Of a stretch of DNA of 61,552 nt, positions 1 through 8,107 are shown one piece after another (within the stretch, counting starts at the first letter, position 1; every line of letters starts with the position of its first letter). The stretch is from Bacteroidales bacterium (GTDB lineage: Bacteria > Bacteroidota > Bacteroidia > Bacteroidales > UBA932). Position numbers and translations under genes: made by a program. The stretch covers positions 1 to 61,552 of the forward strand of contig JAFSVL010000054.1 in NCBI GenBank assembly GCA_017445015.1, written 5' to 3'. The notes below the pieces were generated by a model that saw only the letters and a list, made by a program, of their open reading frames with translations, was not told the origin of the DNA and did no database searches.

Positions 1-2
1 CT

Positions 3-104
3 ATCTTTGTTCATGCTAAGGGTGGCTATATTGAGTTGTTTGGCGACACTAATATAGTGATTATCAATGAGATATGCAATATTTCTCAAAGAAATCAACC
101 TTAG
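3..104 (+). CDS. C-terminal end of an unknown protein (cut by window edge)
   Basis: An open frame enters from the left edge and gives 33 residues (IFVHAKGGYIELFGD...) before TAG. The composition is that of a real protein end: alternating hydrophobic beta-like segments and no low complexity. It lies 79 nt upstream of the 155-aa gene on the same strand, so it could be the first gene of the unknown cassette. I do not recognise the family. The two other forward frames close within about 60 nt. Confidence 0.45.
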   Translation: MFVHAKGGYIELFGDTNIVIINEICNISQRNQP

Positions 105-183
105 CATTTTTTCGTTTTTTAGCTACTTGCGAAACTTAAATTATTATTCTAATGATTATTTGATGATATTTTAAGGGAATAAT

Positions 184-651
184 ATGATTCTTTTTGAGCC
201 AAACGTTTTTATAGAAAACAATCCCATCACAGTAATAGTGGCTAATAATTTGGGGCGGCAGGTAAAAAGGGAGGTTTACCAGATTAATCCCAAACATAGA
301 GACCGGAGCCAGAATAAATCAAAATGGTCTATAGAAAAGCCTGAAGAGGTGGGAGTATTTGGATGGGCATTAGAAAATAACTCTCAAGATGGAAGATACT
401 ACTGGGGAGTTTCGCTTCATCAAAATATGTGTTGCGTATTAGGGAGAACAGCGAACAGTCAAAATACCAAAATAGCGCGATTCGAATGTTCAGCCCAGCC
501 AAAGATATGGCATGGCTATCCCGTGGACTATGTAAAAGACCCTCAACATGATTGCCCTAATAGTACAATCCTAAGAAAGTGGGCTAAGCTGAATATTATC
601 ACAAAACCGCAGATCGCAAAATTGATAGGAGGACAAGGATGGAAAGACTAA
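184..651 (+). CDS. Hypothetical protein, 155 aa, WHGYP motif
   Basis: Not a family I can name. The product is soluble, with no signal peptide or membrane segment. The second half holds a WHGYPVDY motif at about residues 108-115, followed by a stretch ending in a basic helix (ILRKWAKLNIITKPQIAKLIGG). I have a loose memory of short bacterial proteins with a similar HGYP-then-helix ending, but I cannot attach a function. The stop overlaps the start of the 343-aa gene by 13 nt, so the two are translated from one message and probably work together. The base composition is AT-rich compared with the core genes in the rest of the window, as expected of transferred DNA. Confidence 0.75.
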   Translation: MILFEPNVFIENNPITVIVANNLGRQVKREVYQINPKHRDRSQNKSKWSIEKPEEVGVFGWALENNSQDGRYYWGVSLHQNMCCVLGRTANSQNTKIARFECSAQPKIWHGYPVDYVKDPQHDCPNSTILRKWAKLNIITKPQIAKLIGGQGWKD

Positions 652-1670
652 GTATACATGGAGACTTCTTTGACTGTCAATTATATGGTGGCATGTTGTA
701 TCTGTGGACTTTTGACGGATCGCTGCAGGTATATAACTATGCTGCTATATTGAGAGAATGGATTAGGCAAAAAGGCCCAAATAGACACCATTGTGGTGCA
801 TATGAGGGTGGAATGTCTCAAATATATATAAGTAGTGAAGTTTTAAATAGGTATCTTTCATACGAAAGAGATTATTTGACTGACGAATTTCCTACAGGTA
901 CGGAAATATTAGCAGGCGAATTATTTGAGTCAAATGCCAAGGGATTGTTTAGGTGTAAGATACCTGTGTTCAGAGAAATGATGCCTGCTGAGAAATTATG
1001 TGATGTCCCGTTGGTTTATATGTGCGGAGCGCGGCGTCGTGGATTAGTATGTGCTGGCGGTAGTGATGGTTTGTTTTGGAGACCTACTTCCATGACAGAA
1101 AGAGGACTTTTGCAGGTCTCAGACCGGCAGACCATAAGAGCTTCATTTTGTAATCCGGGCATCTATGCTCATTCTTCAATAACGGATTCTTTTTTACTTG
1201 TTAAAAACAGAAGTGCTTATGGAATTGAAATGAGTGAGCGTGAATTATATCCCATAGTAGAACAAAGAGTTTATGGCCCCAAAATGACATGGACCTGGAA
1301 CAATAGTTTTTATATTGCAGAGGAACATAAACTCAAAGTATATGATTTTGTGTCAACTTCTAAACCTATGCAATTGAAGGATGAGATACAGTTCTATTAT
1401 TGGAAGGGTGATTTTGTTAGCGCGGGGAGTAGTGAGTGCGGTACGGTTGTAGAACTGGATAATGCCATTTGTCTTTTTGAAGATTTACACCGAGAGGATG
1501 GCCGCTGTACCCTTATGGAACCTGTAACCCGTTGGAGAATGTACCCACGATCGAAGTCTTTTTCTTCACACGTACATATCATATTTGATGATAGAATGGA
1601 TATAGTTGTGATGAATAATGATTTGATGCAGTGGTACAGAATGAGATATTTGGAAAGAGGAGTGGTGTGA
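639..1670 (+). CDS. Hypothetical protein, 343 aa, beta-propeller-like
   Basis: No signal peptide or transmembrane segment. The sequence is rich in short beta-strand segments with repeated aromatic and Asp-Gly turns (LYLWTFDGSLQVYN near the N-terminus; later FYIAEEHKLKVYDF and IIFDDRMDIVVMNND). The spacing resembles blades of a beta-propeller, which in bacteria usually act as protein-binding or sensor platforms. That is inference from pattern, not a family match. It overlaps the upstream 155-aa gene by 13 nt and lies 154 nt before the phosphoesterase gene. The start at 639 is preceded by an AGGAGG-like run (ataggaggacaagg), an unusually good Shine-Dalgarno match for this phylum. A three-part sensor, adaptor and effector cassette is possible but unproven. 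Confidence 0.75.
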   Translation: MERLSIHGDFFDCQLYGGMLYLWTFDGSLQVYNYAAILREWIRQKGPNRHHCGAYEGGMSQIYISSEVLNRYLSYERDYLTDEFPTGTEILAGELFESNAKGLFRCKIPVFREMMPAEKLCDVPLVYMCGARRRGLVCAGGSDGLFWRPTSMTERGLLQVSDRQTIRASFCNPGIYAHSSITDSFLLVKNRSAYGIEMSERELYPIVEQRVYGPKMTWTWNNSFYIAEEHKLKVYDFVSTSKPMQLKDEIQFYYWKGDFVSAGSSECGTVVELDNAICLFEDLHREDGRCTLMEPVTRWRMYPRSKSFSSHVHIIFDDRMDIVVMNNDLMQWYRMRYLERGVV

Positions 1671-1693
1671 TAATTTTCAAGTGCGGTGTAATT

Positions 1694-1774
1694 ATGACGC
1701 AGGATGAGCGGTGGCTTAAACGATATCAGGATGTGATGGACTTTATGGAAAAGAACCATAGAATGCCCTTTTAA
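1694..1774 (+). pseudogene. Stub of a helicase-associated (HA) domain, 26 codons
   Basis: A short frame, ATG to TAA, reads MTQDERWLKRYQDV then MDFMEKNHRMPF. The W-x(3)-Y-x(5)-F-x(4)-H-R-x-P pattern is how helicase-associated domain proteins of Bacteroidota mobile DNA begin. Those proteins continue for tens to hundreds of residues, but here a stop follows the Pro-Phe. It is either a truncated gene or a decayed remnant between two intact genes. The pattern is recalled, not searched. Confidence 0.45.
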
Positions 1775-1824
1775 TCGATATAATGATTCTTATCTACGAG
1801 TATTGAAAACTGTACTAATAAAAT

Positions 1825-4800
1825 ATGCGTAATATATCCATATTGCTTTTATCTGACATCCACCTTAATATTACTAAGGATGTGGAAAATCAAGGTCTTG
1901 TTATCTCCGAGTTCTTTAAGGATATAGACAAGACTCTAAAGGATATCCCATTTGATGATAGGTTTTGCATTATCTCTGGTGACCTGGTGCAGGCAGGCGG
2001 CTTAAGCCAGAGTTATGTAGAATTCGTGAAACGATTCCTGGAACCTTTGAAAAAGCAAGTTGCATTAAAGAATATTATTTGTATCCCAGGCAACCATGAT
2101 TTAAACCGACCATATGTGGAGAGTCATAAAACGGACTATGACAAATGGATTGCTATCGATGAGGATGAGACGGCTTTCAACAAAGCTGCAAAAGAAGATG
2201 AGTATTTCAAAAAAGCGTTTGAGCACTTCATCACTTTTCGAGATGAGAATCTGGTATCAGACGGGCAATCGATCTTTGGTTTCAGCAAGAATTTGATTCC
2301 GGAAATTAGTGTCATGTGCCTAAATTCCGCTATCCTCTCCAATGGTGGACTTGATGAAAAGTCAATAACGCCTCCTTTCTCTAAAGACAGAGAACTTCTT
2401 CGTATAGAAACGTCAGGTCTATATGAGTGGGTAGAAAATAATGACGGTAGGACGAAAATCCTGGTAATGCACCATCCCGTCAAGGACTTGACGGAATATC
2501 TGCAACACCAATTGGATGCTTTAGTTAAGAAGTCTGTGGATATCCAGATTAATGGTCATACCCATTTCCAAACATACGAACCTAAGCATCATAATGGAAG
2601 AGTTATTCACACTATGACATCTCCTCAGCTTTTTAGTACAAAGAAAGACGAGACGAACGGTTATTCACTGCTTCATTTTCAAGGCTCGGAGCTGAAAACC
2701 ATACGGTATAGGCAGTGGAGTCCCAAAAACCAGCGTTTTATGGCTGGGATAGAGTTGGCGGACAATGATGAGGATACAGGTATTGTTACAGTAGAGGTTC
2801 CCAACGTAAGGCAAAAGATGCAGGACCAGATTTTAAAAACAAAACTTGAAGAGTCCTTGCTCATTTTCAACTATACAATGCCCTGGTGTCACAGAGCTTT
2901 ATCGACCTCAATTACTCCCAATCAATCAAAGGAAGAAAAATCTATTGACTATCTGGATATCCTTAACAGCAAGGATAATTACCAAATTGTTGCCCCTCCC
3001 CAGTTTGGCTTGACATCATTCGCTCGTTTTCTGGCTTATAAAGCACAGGAAGTAAAGGACGAAAAATGGGCATATTTGGATATGCTGCTTGACTGTAATC
3101 ATTCGAACATTGAGAATAAGTTAAGGTTCGCAAGTCAGGAGGTGGGATTTGACATCAAAGAGCTGAATGGAGTTTTGCTGGATAACTGGAATGGTCAATT
3201 AAAGGATCGTTTGAAAATCATAGAGAAGATTCAGAAAGTAATTTCTGGAGTAAGGATTGTCCTCTTATGCAATATGGCTGATGCGGAAGTTTTGGCTGGT
3301 ATTGATACGGAAGAGAGTCATAAGGGATTTAAACTTTTCTACCTACGGGAGCTGTCCAGGCAATCTATAAGGACGCTTGTTGAAGCGTTCAATGAGGATT
3401 ATCATATCGCGGATACTAATTTTCTCCTTGACAGACTCATCATAGATATAGATGCCTTGAATGAGCATCGCACGCCATTGAACTGCATGCAGTTGTTGAT
3501 GGCGTATAGAAATAATTTTGAAACGCACCCCGTGAATAGGTCCAGAGTGCTGGAATTGGTCTTGGATGTCATATTCAAAAACTCCAATACGCTGTATTAC
3601 AACGATGCTTTGGACGAAAAAGATTGCTGTAATATAATGGGAGTAATAGCGTATGAACTCTACAAGAAAGAAAGTGACTATTTTACATGGGATGAGTTCA
3701 AGCAGGCGGTAATGACGGAACTGCCCATGAAATATACGGAGTCGCAAATAAAAGATCTGCTTTCGATCTTGGTTAATAGTCAAATATTAGAATCTACTTA
3801 TTATGGCTATAGATTCCATTTCGTTTATTGGGTATTCTATTTTGTGGCATATAGGATGTATGCGTCTGAGGAGTGCTTCAACGAAATGATTGTTAATAAA
3901 AAACAGTATTACAACGAAGATATTGTTGAGTTTTATTCGGCGATAAACGATAAGAGTGATGGACTAGTAACGATCTTGGTAGAAAAGCTTACCGAATTGG
4001 CCAACAAGGTTAATGTGAATATAGGACGTCCATTCTGGAACCCCTACGACAGTCTAAAATGGAATCAAAATGAAACTACTAAAGGGAAGACCACAGAGCA
4101 AGTGGAATCTGAAATTGAAGCTTCAAGACTTCCGGATGATTTGAAAGATTCTATCAAGGACAAGAACTATGATGCTGTCAAACCGTATAACCAGCCCATT
4201 CAAAGAGTATTTGAAGAGTATGAGGTCCGAAACTTAATGAACCTGGCACGGGCGGCAAGCCGTGCTCTTAGGAATTGTCATCTGGTGGAAGGTGGACTTC
4301 TTATTGCTCTTCGAAATTCGATATACGTGGCATGGGTTGAATTATTTAAGGTTCTTATCCTCCTCGCTCCCGCACTTGCTAAAACTGGGTATGGTGGTGT
4401 GGGTGGAGCAAATTTCAAACTTTCCGGTGATTTTTCTGATGAATTTAATGAGTGTATAAAGCAGATTGTTTGTGCAATTCCTCTTAATATCATTGGCTGG
4501 TACAAGAATGATTTCTTCTCGGAAAAGCGTGTCGCGATGTATTACGACGCCATGCAAAATGATACCAATCCAGTAGTACGTCATCTGAATGCGCGCGTAT
4601 TAGTGGAATGCCGTCCTAAGAACTGGCGTGAGATGATTACTAGCTATATTGCCTCATTAGGTAAGAACACCTATTTCCTTGGGGATATTTATGCGGCCTT
4701 AAGACAATGTTATAAGTTGGATTCTATGAGTGATGAGGACTTGCGGGTTACGAAGGGGCTCATTCTTACTTGTTATACAAAGCATAAGGATGGTGGCACT

Positions 4801-4869
4801 TTGCCTTCCTTGCAGGCTTCCAACAAGAATGCTGGTGAAGTTGATTTTCCAAAGAGATTGTCAGAATAA
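1825..4869 (+). CDS. Calcineurin-like metallophosphoesterase fused to a STAND-like NTPase region
   Basis: 1014 aa, no signal peptide, so cytosolic. Residues 1-290 form a calcineurin-like phosphoesterase with all metal-ligand motifs present: D11-x-H13, G52-D53, GNHD 89-92, H216-H217 and GHTH 244-247, so this domain should be active on a phosphodiester or nucleotide substrate. Residues ~375-520 resemble a P-loop NTPase of STAND type (a conserved lead-in, a beta-strand, a Walker A position at 389-398, and a hydrophobic Walker B-like strand VRIVLLCN). The P-loop lysine is missing (PPQFGLTS). The last ~450 residues look all-helical, as in the sensor arms of STAND proteins. Such fusions occur among prokaryotic immunity proteins, so a defence role is a reasonable inference. 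The gene is AT-rich and lies in a mosaic island. Confidence 0.8.
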   Translation: MRNISILLLSDIHLNITKDVENQGLVISEFFKDIDKTLKDIPFDDRFCIISGDLVQAGGLSQSYVEFVKRFLEPLKKQVALKNIICIPGNHDLNRPYVESHKTDYDKWIAIDEDETAFNKAAKEDEYFKKAFEHFITFRDENLVSDGQSIFGFSKNLIPEISVMCLNSAILSNGGLDEKSITPPFSKDRELLRIETSGLYEWVENNDGRTKILVMHHPVKDLTEYLQHQLDALVKKSVDIQINGHTHFQTYEPKHHNGRVIHTMTSPQLFSTKKDETNGYSLLHFQGSELKTIRYRQWSPKNQRFMAGIELADNDEDTGIVTVEVPNVRQKMQDQILKTKLEESLLIFNYTMPWCHRALSTSITPNQSKEEKSIDYLDILNSKDNYQIVAPPQFGLTSFARFLAYKAQEVKDEKWAYLDMLLDCNHSNIENKLRFASQEVGFDIKELNGVLLDNWNGQLKDRLKIIEKIQKVISGVRIVLLCNMADAEVLAGIDTEESHKGFKLFYLRELSRQSIRTLVEAFNEDYHIADTNFLLDRLIIDIDALNEHRTPLNCMQLLMAYRNNFETHPVNRSRVLELVLDVIFKNSNTLYYNDALDEKDCCNIMGVIAYELYKKESDYFTWDEFKQAVMTELPMKYTESQIKDLLSILVNSQILESTYYGYRFHFVYWVFYFVAYRMYASEECFNEMIVNKKQYYNEDIVEFYSAINDKSDGLVTILVEKLTELANKVNVNIGRPFWNPYDSLKWNQNETTKGKTTEQVESEIEASRLPDDLKDSIKDKNYDAVKPYNQPIQRVFEEYEVRNLMNLARAASRALRNCHLVEGGLLIALRNSIYVAWVELFKVLILLAPALAKTGYGGVGGANFKLSGDFSDEFNECIKQIVCAIPLNIIGWYKNDFFSEKRVAMYYDAMQNDTNPVVRHLNARVLVECRPKNWREMITSYIASLGKNTYFLGDIYAALRQCYKLDSMSDEDLRVTKGLILTCYTKHKDGGTLPSLQASNKNAGEVDFPKRLSE

Positions 4870-4983
4870 AGGGTAATTATACATCTTGAAGAATAAATCC
4901 CTTATGCTCAGCTATATTCTTTCATAGATTAATGAGATAGTATTTCGTCACTATGACTGTAGTTAAGAATCTAAGACATTAGT

Positions 4984-5002
4984 GTCCACTAAAAATTTGG
5001 AC
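4984..5002. repeat. Putative IS end, GTCCA/TGGAC inverted repeat
   Basis: GTCCACTAAAAATTTGGAC carries 5-bp complementary ends. It lies 21 nt beyond the stop of the IS4-type transposase fragment, where the terminal repeat of the parent insertion sequence should be. The matching other end is not present in the window, consistent with truncation. Confidence 0.45.
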
Positions 5003-5022
5003 GGTTATATAAAGTTTAATAA

Positions 5023-5345
5023 TTAAAACAAAGTCGGTCCATTCGACTCATCAAGTTCATTGTCAATATTGTCGTTAGAGTTGCATAGAAGGTCGTAGAG
5101 TGGCGTTTTTTCGGTCAGAACCATGCTCACAGTCTCGAGTACTTCATAGATGCTCAACTCGGTTTTGGTCTCGTGTTGTATGATTGCAACCATGCAGTAA
5201 GCGGTGATGGCTGCGTAGATTTGGATGCGAACAGCATTCTCCGTCTCGCCCCAGAACCTTTGGATATTGAGGTGCTGCTTCATCCATTTGAAGAACAATT
5301 CAATCTTCCATTTGCTCGGCCTGTTGGTTAACTTTCCTGCGGCGG
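5023..5345 (-). pseudogene. IS4-family transposase, C-terminal fragment
   Basis: About 105 codons match the end of IS4-type (DDE) transposases. The segment KWKIELFFKWMKQHL is the familiar motif holding the catalytic Glu (W-x-I-E-x-F-F-K-W-x-K), followed by a typical C-terminal helix-rich tail. The N-terminal domain and the two catalytic Asp residues are absent. The frame upstream of the KLTNRPSKW segment belongs to other DNA, so the junction with the neighbouring primase-like pseudogene lies near 5345. The remnant cannot transpose. The remaining element end is the short inverted repeat at 4984-5002. Confidence 0.75.
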
Positions 5346-6680
5346 TTGTGGTCTTTGACAAAGAGCTTGTGACCGCGCTCCATGCAGTAGTTGGCGATAT
5401 AAAGAGCTGTTTTTACTATATTTTGGCGCTCTGTTTCCTGTTCCTGCTCAGGGAAACCGTATAGCGTTGCAATAACTTAGGTCTACACGGTGCTCCTGGC
5501 AAGGGGTGTCCTGTCCGCTACTGTCCATTGTATAGCAATATTTCTTGCGCAGCTCGTCAATCTGGCCCTGGAGTGCACGGTAGTCCTCATCGGACAGTTG
5601 CTCTACGTTGAAGTTGAAGTCACGATCCTCGATCCTGGCCAAAGCAACCCGTGAAGCCAGACCGTTCTCGTCACCGTTGCCAATAAAACGTCGTACAGCA
5701 TCGGGCGTTCCGGTTGCAGTGTAGTTAAAAGCTGCCCGGAATTTTCCACAGGGAGAACCATCGTCCTTGTTCTGGTCAATATAACCGTTATCAAATGCCT
5801 TGCGGAAGATTTATGATGGTAACCTTCCCTGCTTGACAAGGTTCGTGTTCAGAGTATCCAGTTCTTCTTCAAACATATAAAAGGGAATACCTTTGTTTGC
5901 GTCAACATATTTGGCGTATTTCGCCATTGTTGTATTGGTACCGATGTTCTGAATAATACCCGAACCGGCCCTAGTCTTCTCGTTATCGGCAGCAATGATA
6001 CGCGCAAAACAGTTATTATATATTTCCGTAAAATTGCCTTTCCCTTGTCCGGCCTCGCCTTCTACGACAACACCAAGAATTGGCCATTGCATCCTTCCAC
6101 TATAAGTGGCGCAGACCCTTGGGCAACAGAGCGCTCCATACATGGAAATAAGGTGAAGTAGCATTGCGTTGCGCTGACCTTCCGGATAAAGTGCAACTAT
6201 GCAGTCAAGTGGGTTGGGGAGCTGGGGGAACGGGAAGTGCTCCCTGAACCAAGTGGACCAGTCGGTAAAGCCTTTATCTGGTATTTTGTCGTTGTCGCTG
6301 CCTTCGTTGCCATTCTTGCTGTTTTTTGACTCCAGTACACGGTTCATTAACTTTTCCGCGGGATCGAAGGCGAAGTCTATACCTCTTTCGGCAATCTTTA
6401 TCCCGGAATACGTTTTGGTGACGCCCATGCCAAGTTGATTCATCATACCCACGGGGTCCTCGCCGGATGTTTCAAGGGTAAACTGGCCATAGCGTGCTTT
6501 TGCATGCCGGTGCGTTCTACTTGAAGTGGTGCGTCTTCCCTCGGACTGCCTGCCACGGCGACTCTGCGTGTATGGTGGTTCTAAGGTAGGAGGTAACACC
6601 GCTCCAGAGCCATTGAAGAGACTCTGGAGCAAGTCACCGATTTTTCCCAACAGAGGGAATCCATTACTTTTATTTGCCAT
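5345..6680 (-). pseudogene. DUF3987-like primase/helicase of a mobile element, broken
   Basis: Starts at 6680 (MANKSNGFPLLG) and encodes a protein with a poorly conserved N-terminus and a P-loop-like segment VEGEAGQGKGNFTEIY, followed by the segment of an acidic-strand ATPase (FYMFEEELDTL). It resembles DUF3987-type replication proteins of Bacteroidota mobile elements. A TAA at 5811-5813 interrupts the frame. The same frame then resumes without any shift (IFRKAFDNGYIDQNKDDG, then FNYTATGTPDAVRRF) to 5448. A further frame change near 5455-5465 is needed to continue into TALYIANYCMERGHKLFVKD, after which an IS4 fragment takes over. One nonsense codon, one frameshift and a 3' truncation make this a pseudogene of an element that probably once replicated or mobilised here. 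Confidence 0.7.
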
Positions 6681-6691
6681 GATGCTTGTGT

Positions 6692-6922
6692 GTTGACTTT
6701 GCTTCAGTACCGCACTTGCTTACAGAGATACGGGAAGCTCAGAACGAACGCTCTCTCAAGCGCCTGCAAGAACGCTTTCTACGCTATGATCTTGTCATCT
6801 GTGATGAGTTCGGTTATGTCTCACTCGACAAGGAAGGCGGAGAGCAACTATCACGACCACCAACTTGCCTTTCATACGCTGGGATGAAATAATAAAGGAC
6901 AAAGCCCTCTGCTCTGCGGCCG
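6692..6922 (+). pseudogene. IstB (IS21 family helper ATPase) fragment
   Basis: The frame gives FASVPHLLTEIREAQNERSL, then RYDLVICDEFGYVSLDKEGGEQL, matching the Walker B and sensor region of IS21 IstB proteins. After an internal loss of roughly 15-20 codons the homology resumes in another frame (TTNLPFIRWDEIIKDKALCSAA). The N-terminal Walker A part and the C-terminus are missing. The fragment lies head to head with the primase-like pseudogene and ends just before a strong terminator. It cannot support transposition. Confidence 0.75.
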
Positions 6923-6983
6923 CGACCGCGGCGCCACCTCCTGGCCCGGATGCTACCAGAACTAATACGGCATTTCCGAAATA

Positions 6984-7017
6984 CGGCCTTGGTTTTTAGA
7001 ACCAGGGCCGTTTTTTG
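6984..7017 (+). terminator. Rho-independent terminator after the IstB fragment
   Basis: ACGGCCTTGGTT, loop TTTAG, then AACCAGGGCCGT (12 pairs with one G-T) is followed by a run of six T. It would stop plus-strand transcripts arriving from the mobile-DNA graveyard and insulate the DUF5674 promoter that starts 12 nt later. Confidence 0.85.
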
Positions 7018-7028
7018 ATGCAAAATTG

Positions 7029-7060
7029 TTTGAGCAATTCAATCTACTTTATTAAGTTTG
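7029..7060 (+). promoter_or_regulatory. Bacteroidota-type promoter for the DUF5674 pair
   Basis: TTTG at 7029-7032, a 20-nt spacer, and TAAGTTTG at 7053-7060 fit the TTTG-N19..21-TAnnTTTG consensus exactly. An upstream in-frame ATG at 7058 lies inside the -7 element and so cannot be the start; ATG 7076 is the start of choice. Confidence 0.75.
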
Positions 7061-7075
7061 CAGAAAAGAACCGGT

Positions 7076-7417
7076 ATGCAAATACTCCAAGAACCCGTCT
7101 CAAGAGATGACTTGAAAATAATCGCCCGGAACACATTCGGGGATGTGGTGAAATTTGTAGCAGATGTCCGCCAGGGCATTCTGGCGATGGACGCAAACCT
7201 TCACGCCGATCTGGAAACTGCACTATTGAAAAACGGATCTGCCCAGCAGGACCTGTGGGGGTTCAATCTTTGGGTTGAGGAAGAAGGTGAAGACTTCATT
7301 GAATACGATTCCCTGATTAATATACGCTCCTGGCAGGGCAATCCTTCCCGTGATGTGCTGGATCCGGAAGTGAGGAAGGCAATAGCTGACATGGTCCATA
7401 GATTCATTGTAGAATGA
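7076..7417 (+). CDS. DUF5674 family protein
   Basis: 113 aa from ATG 7076 (MQILQEPVSRDDL). It matches the DUF5674 pattern as I recall it: an N-terminal segment of the form KIxxxxFGDxVKxVxD, then LHADLETALLKNGSAQQDLWGFN, then EEGEDFIEYDSLINIRSWQGNPSR, with the family ending DPEVRKAIADMVHRFI. It is small and soluble, and the function of the family is not established to my knowledge. The start is fixed by the promoter directly upstream. The stop overlaps the next start as ATGA, so the two are coupled. The family is often carried with variable DNA, and here it lies between IS fragments and a toxin-like gene. Confidence 0.85.
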   Translation: MQILQEPVSRDDLKIIARNTFGDVVKFVADVRQGILAMDANLHADLETALLKNGSAQQDLWGFNLWVEEEGEDFIEYDSLINIRSWQGNPSRDVLDPEVRKAIADMVHRFIVE

Positions 7418-7746
7418 TGCAACACGCTTCTTTGGAAAACGGGCGGTGGGCCGAATTGACATTCCCGCAGCAGATGGCGAACATCGGCAGCGAGACTTCA
7501 CGGATTTACAAAGCCTTGGAAAGCGGGAAAGAAGCCAGGGCGGAAAGTGCCTTTGTGCGCTTTCAGGAATTGATTGACCTGACCATACAATTTGGACGGA
7601 AAAATGAAAGCGCGGCCGCAAGGGCTTCCATGTGGAGGGAATTGTGCCGTTTCCGCGAATTGTATTGCAAGGCTTATCTCTCCCGCGATATGAAAGAGCT
7701 CGCTGCCGCAAACCGCTATCTGGATTTGTTTGCCGCCATGCGGTAA
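7414..7746 (+). CDS. Small helical partner of DUF5674
   Basis: 110 aa, soluble and predicted mostly helical. The pattern W-x-E/K-L-x(4)-Q-x-A-N-I-G-S-E-x-x-R (WAELTFPQQMANIGSETSR) followed by a Glu-Leu-x-Asp-Leu-Thr segment (FQELIDLTIQFGRK) and a conserved Arg/Glu pair helix (RELCRFRELYCKAYL) is one I recall from uncharacterised short proteins, sometimes next to DUF5674 genes. The start overlaps the DUF5674 stop by 4 nt (ATGA). The two products may form a two-component module, perhaps toxin-antitoxin or regulatory, but nothing in the sequence shows a catalytic site. Confidence 0.75.
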   Translation: MMQHASLENGRWAELTFPQQMANIGSETSRIYKALESGKEARAESAFVRFQELIDLTIQFGRKNESAAARASMWRELCRFRELYCKAYLSRDMKELAAANRYLDLFAAMR

Positions 7747-7812
7747 AGCGCTTAAGCGGAATTCTTGCAAACTTTGACAGAATCAATGCAACAAACCGGG
7801 GCAGGTGTGTTT

Positions 7813-7820
7813 TATTTTTG
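7813..7820 (+). promoter_or_regulatory. -7 element upstream of the 88-aa lipoprotein
   Basis: TATTTTTG fits TAnnTTTG and lies 18 nt before the ATG at 7839. No clear TTTG is seen at the -33 distance, so this is a weaker call. Confidence 0.4.
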
Positions 7821-7838
7821 CATAGATTCAGTTTAAGT

Positions 7839-8105
7839 ATGAAAACATCCGCTATCATCCTTGCGACATCATTGCTATGCGTCTTTGCATCCTGTAGCCG
7901 GGACGGCATTCCCACCCCGGTCTTCGATGCCCGTCCAGAGTATGTGGAACTGTACCGGACGGCAGAGGCAATTCTCGAGCATATGTGGCAGACTTACTCG
8001 CAGTATGATCCGCACACATATACTACGGCGTGGCATAATAATTTGTTGGATTGGAATGATTCGCAATCGCTTCAAGCATCAGGTTCAGGCGGGCAGAATC
8101 GTTGA
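7839..8105 (+). CDS. Short lipoprotein, 88 aa, possibly a truncated gene
   Basis: MKTSAIILATSLLCVFASCSRDG is a clear lipoprotein signal with Cys19. The mature part is only ~70 residues and has an aromatic-rich helix (ILEHMWQTYSQYDPHTYTTAW). It ends in a low-complexity tail (SLQASGSGGQNR) that may be out of register with the original gene. No family recognised. The length is short for a Bacteroidota surface lipoprotein, so a 3' truncation is possible. It is convergent with the AbiEi-NTase gene, with only 2 nt between the stops. Confidence 0.55.
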   Translation: MKTSAIILATSLLCVFASCSRDGIPTPVFDARPEYVELYRTAEAILEHMWQTYSQYDPHTYTTAWHNNLLDWNDSQSLQASGSGGQNR

Positions 8106-8107
8106 CT

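Noticed and set aside
4870-4980. Possible small gene or RNA between the phosphoesterase gene and the IS remnant
   Set aside because: All frames are short and AT-rich; no promoter, hairpin or conserved motif is visible in these 111 nt.
7058-7075. ATG at 7058 as the DUF5674 start
   Set aside because: It lies inside the -7 element TAAGTTTG; the family begins at the next Met (7076).
7498-7915. Minus-strand open frames across the DUF5674 region
   Set aside because: They overlap two better-supported plus-strand genes with promoter, coupling and family matches.
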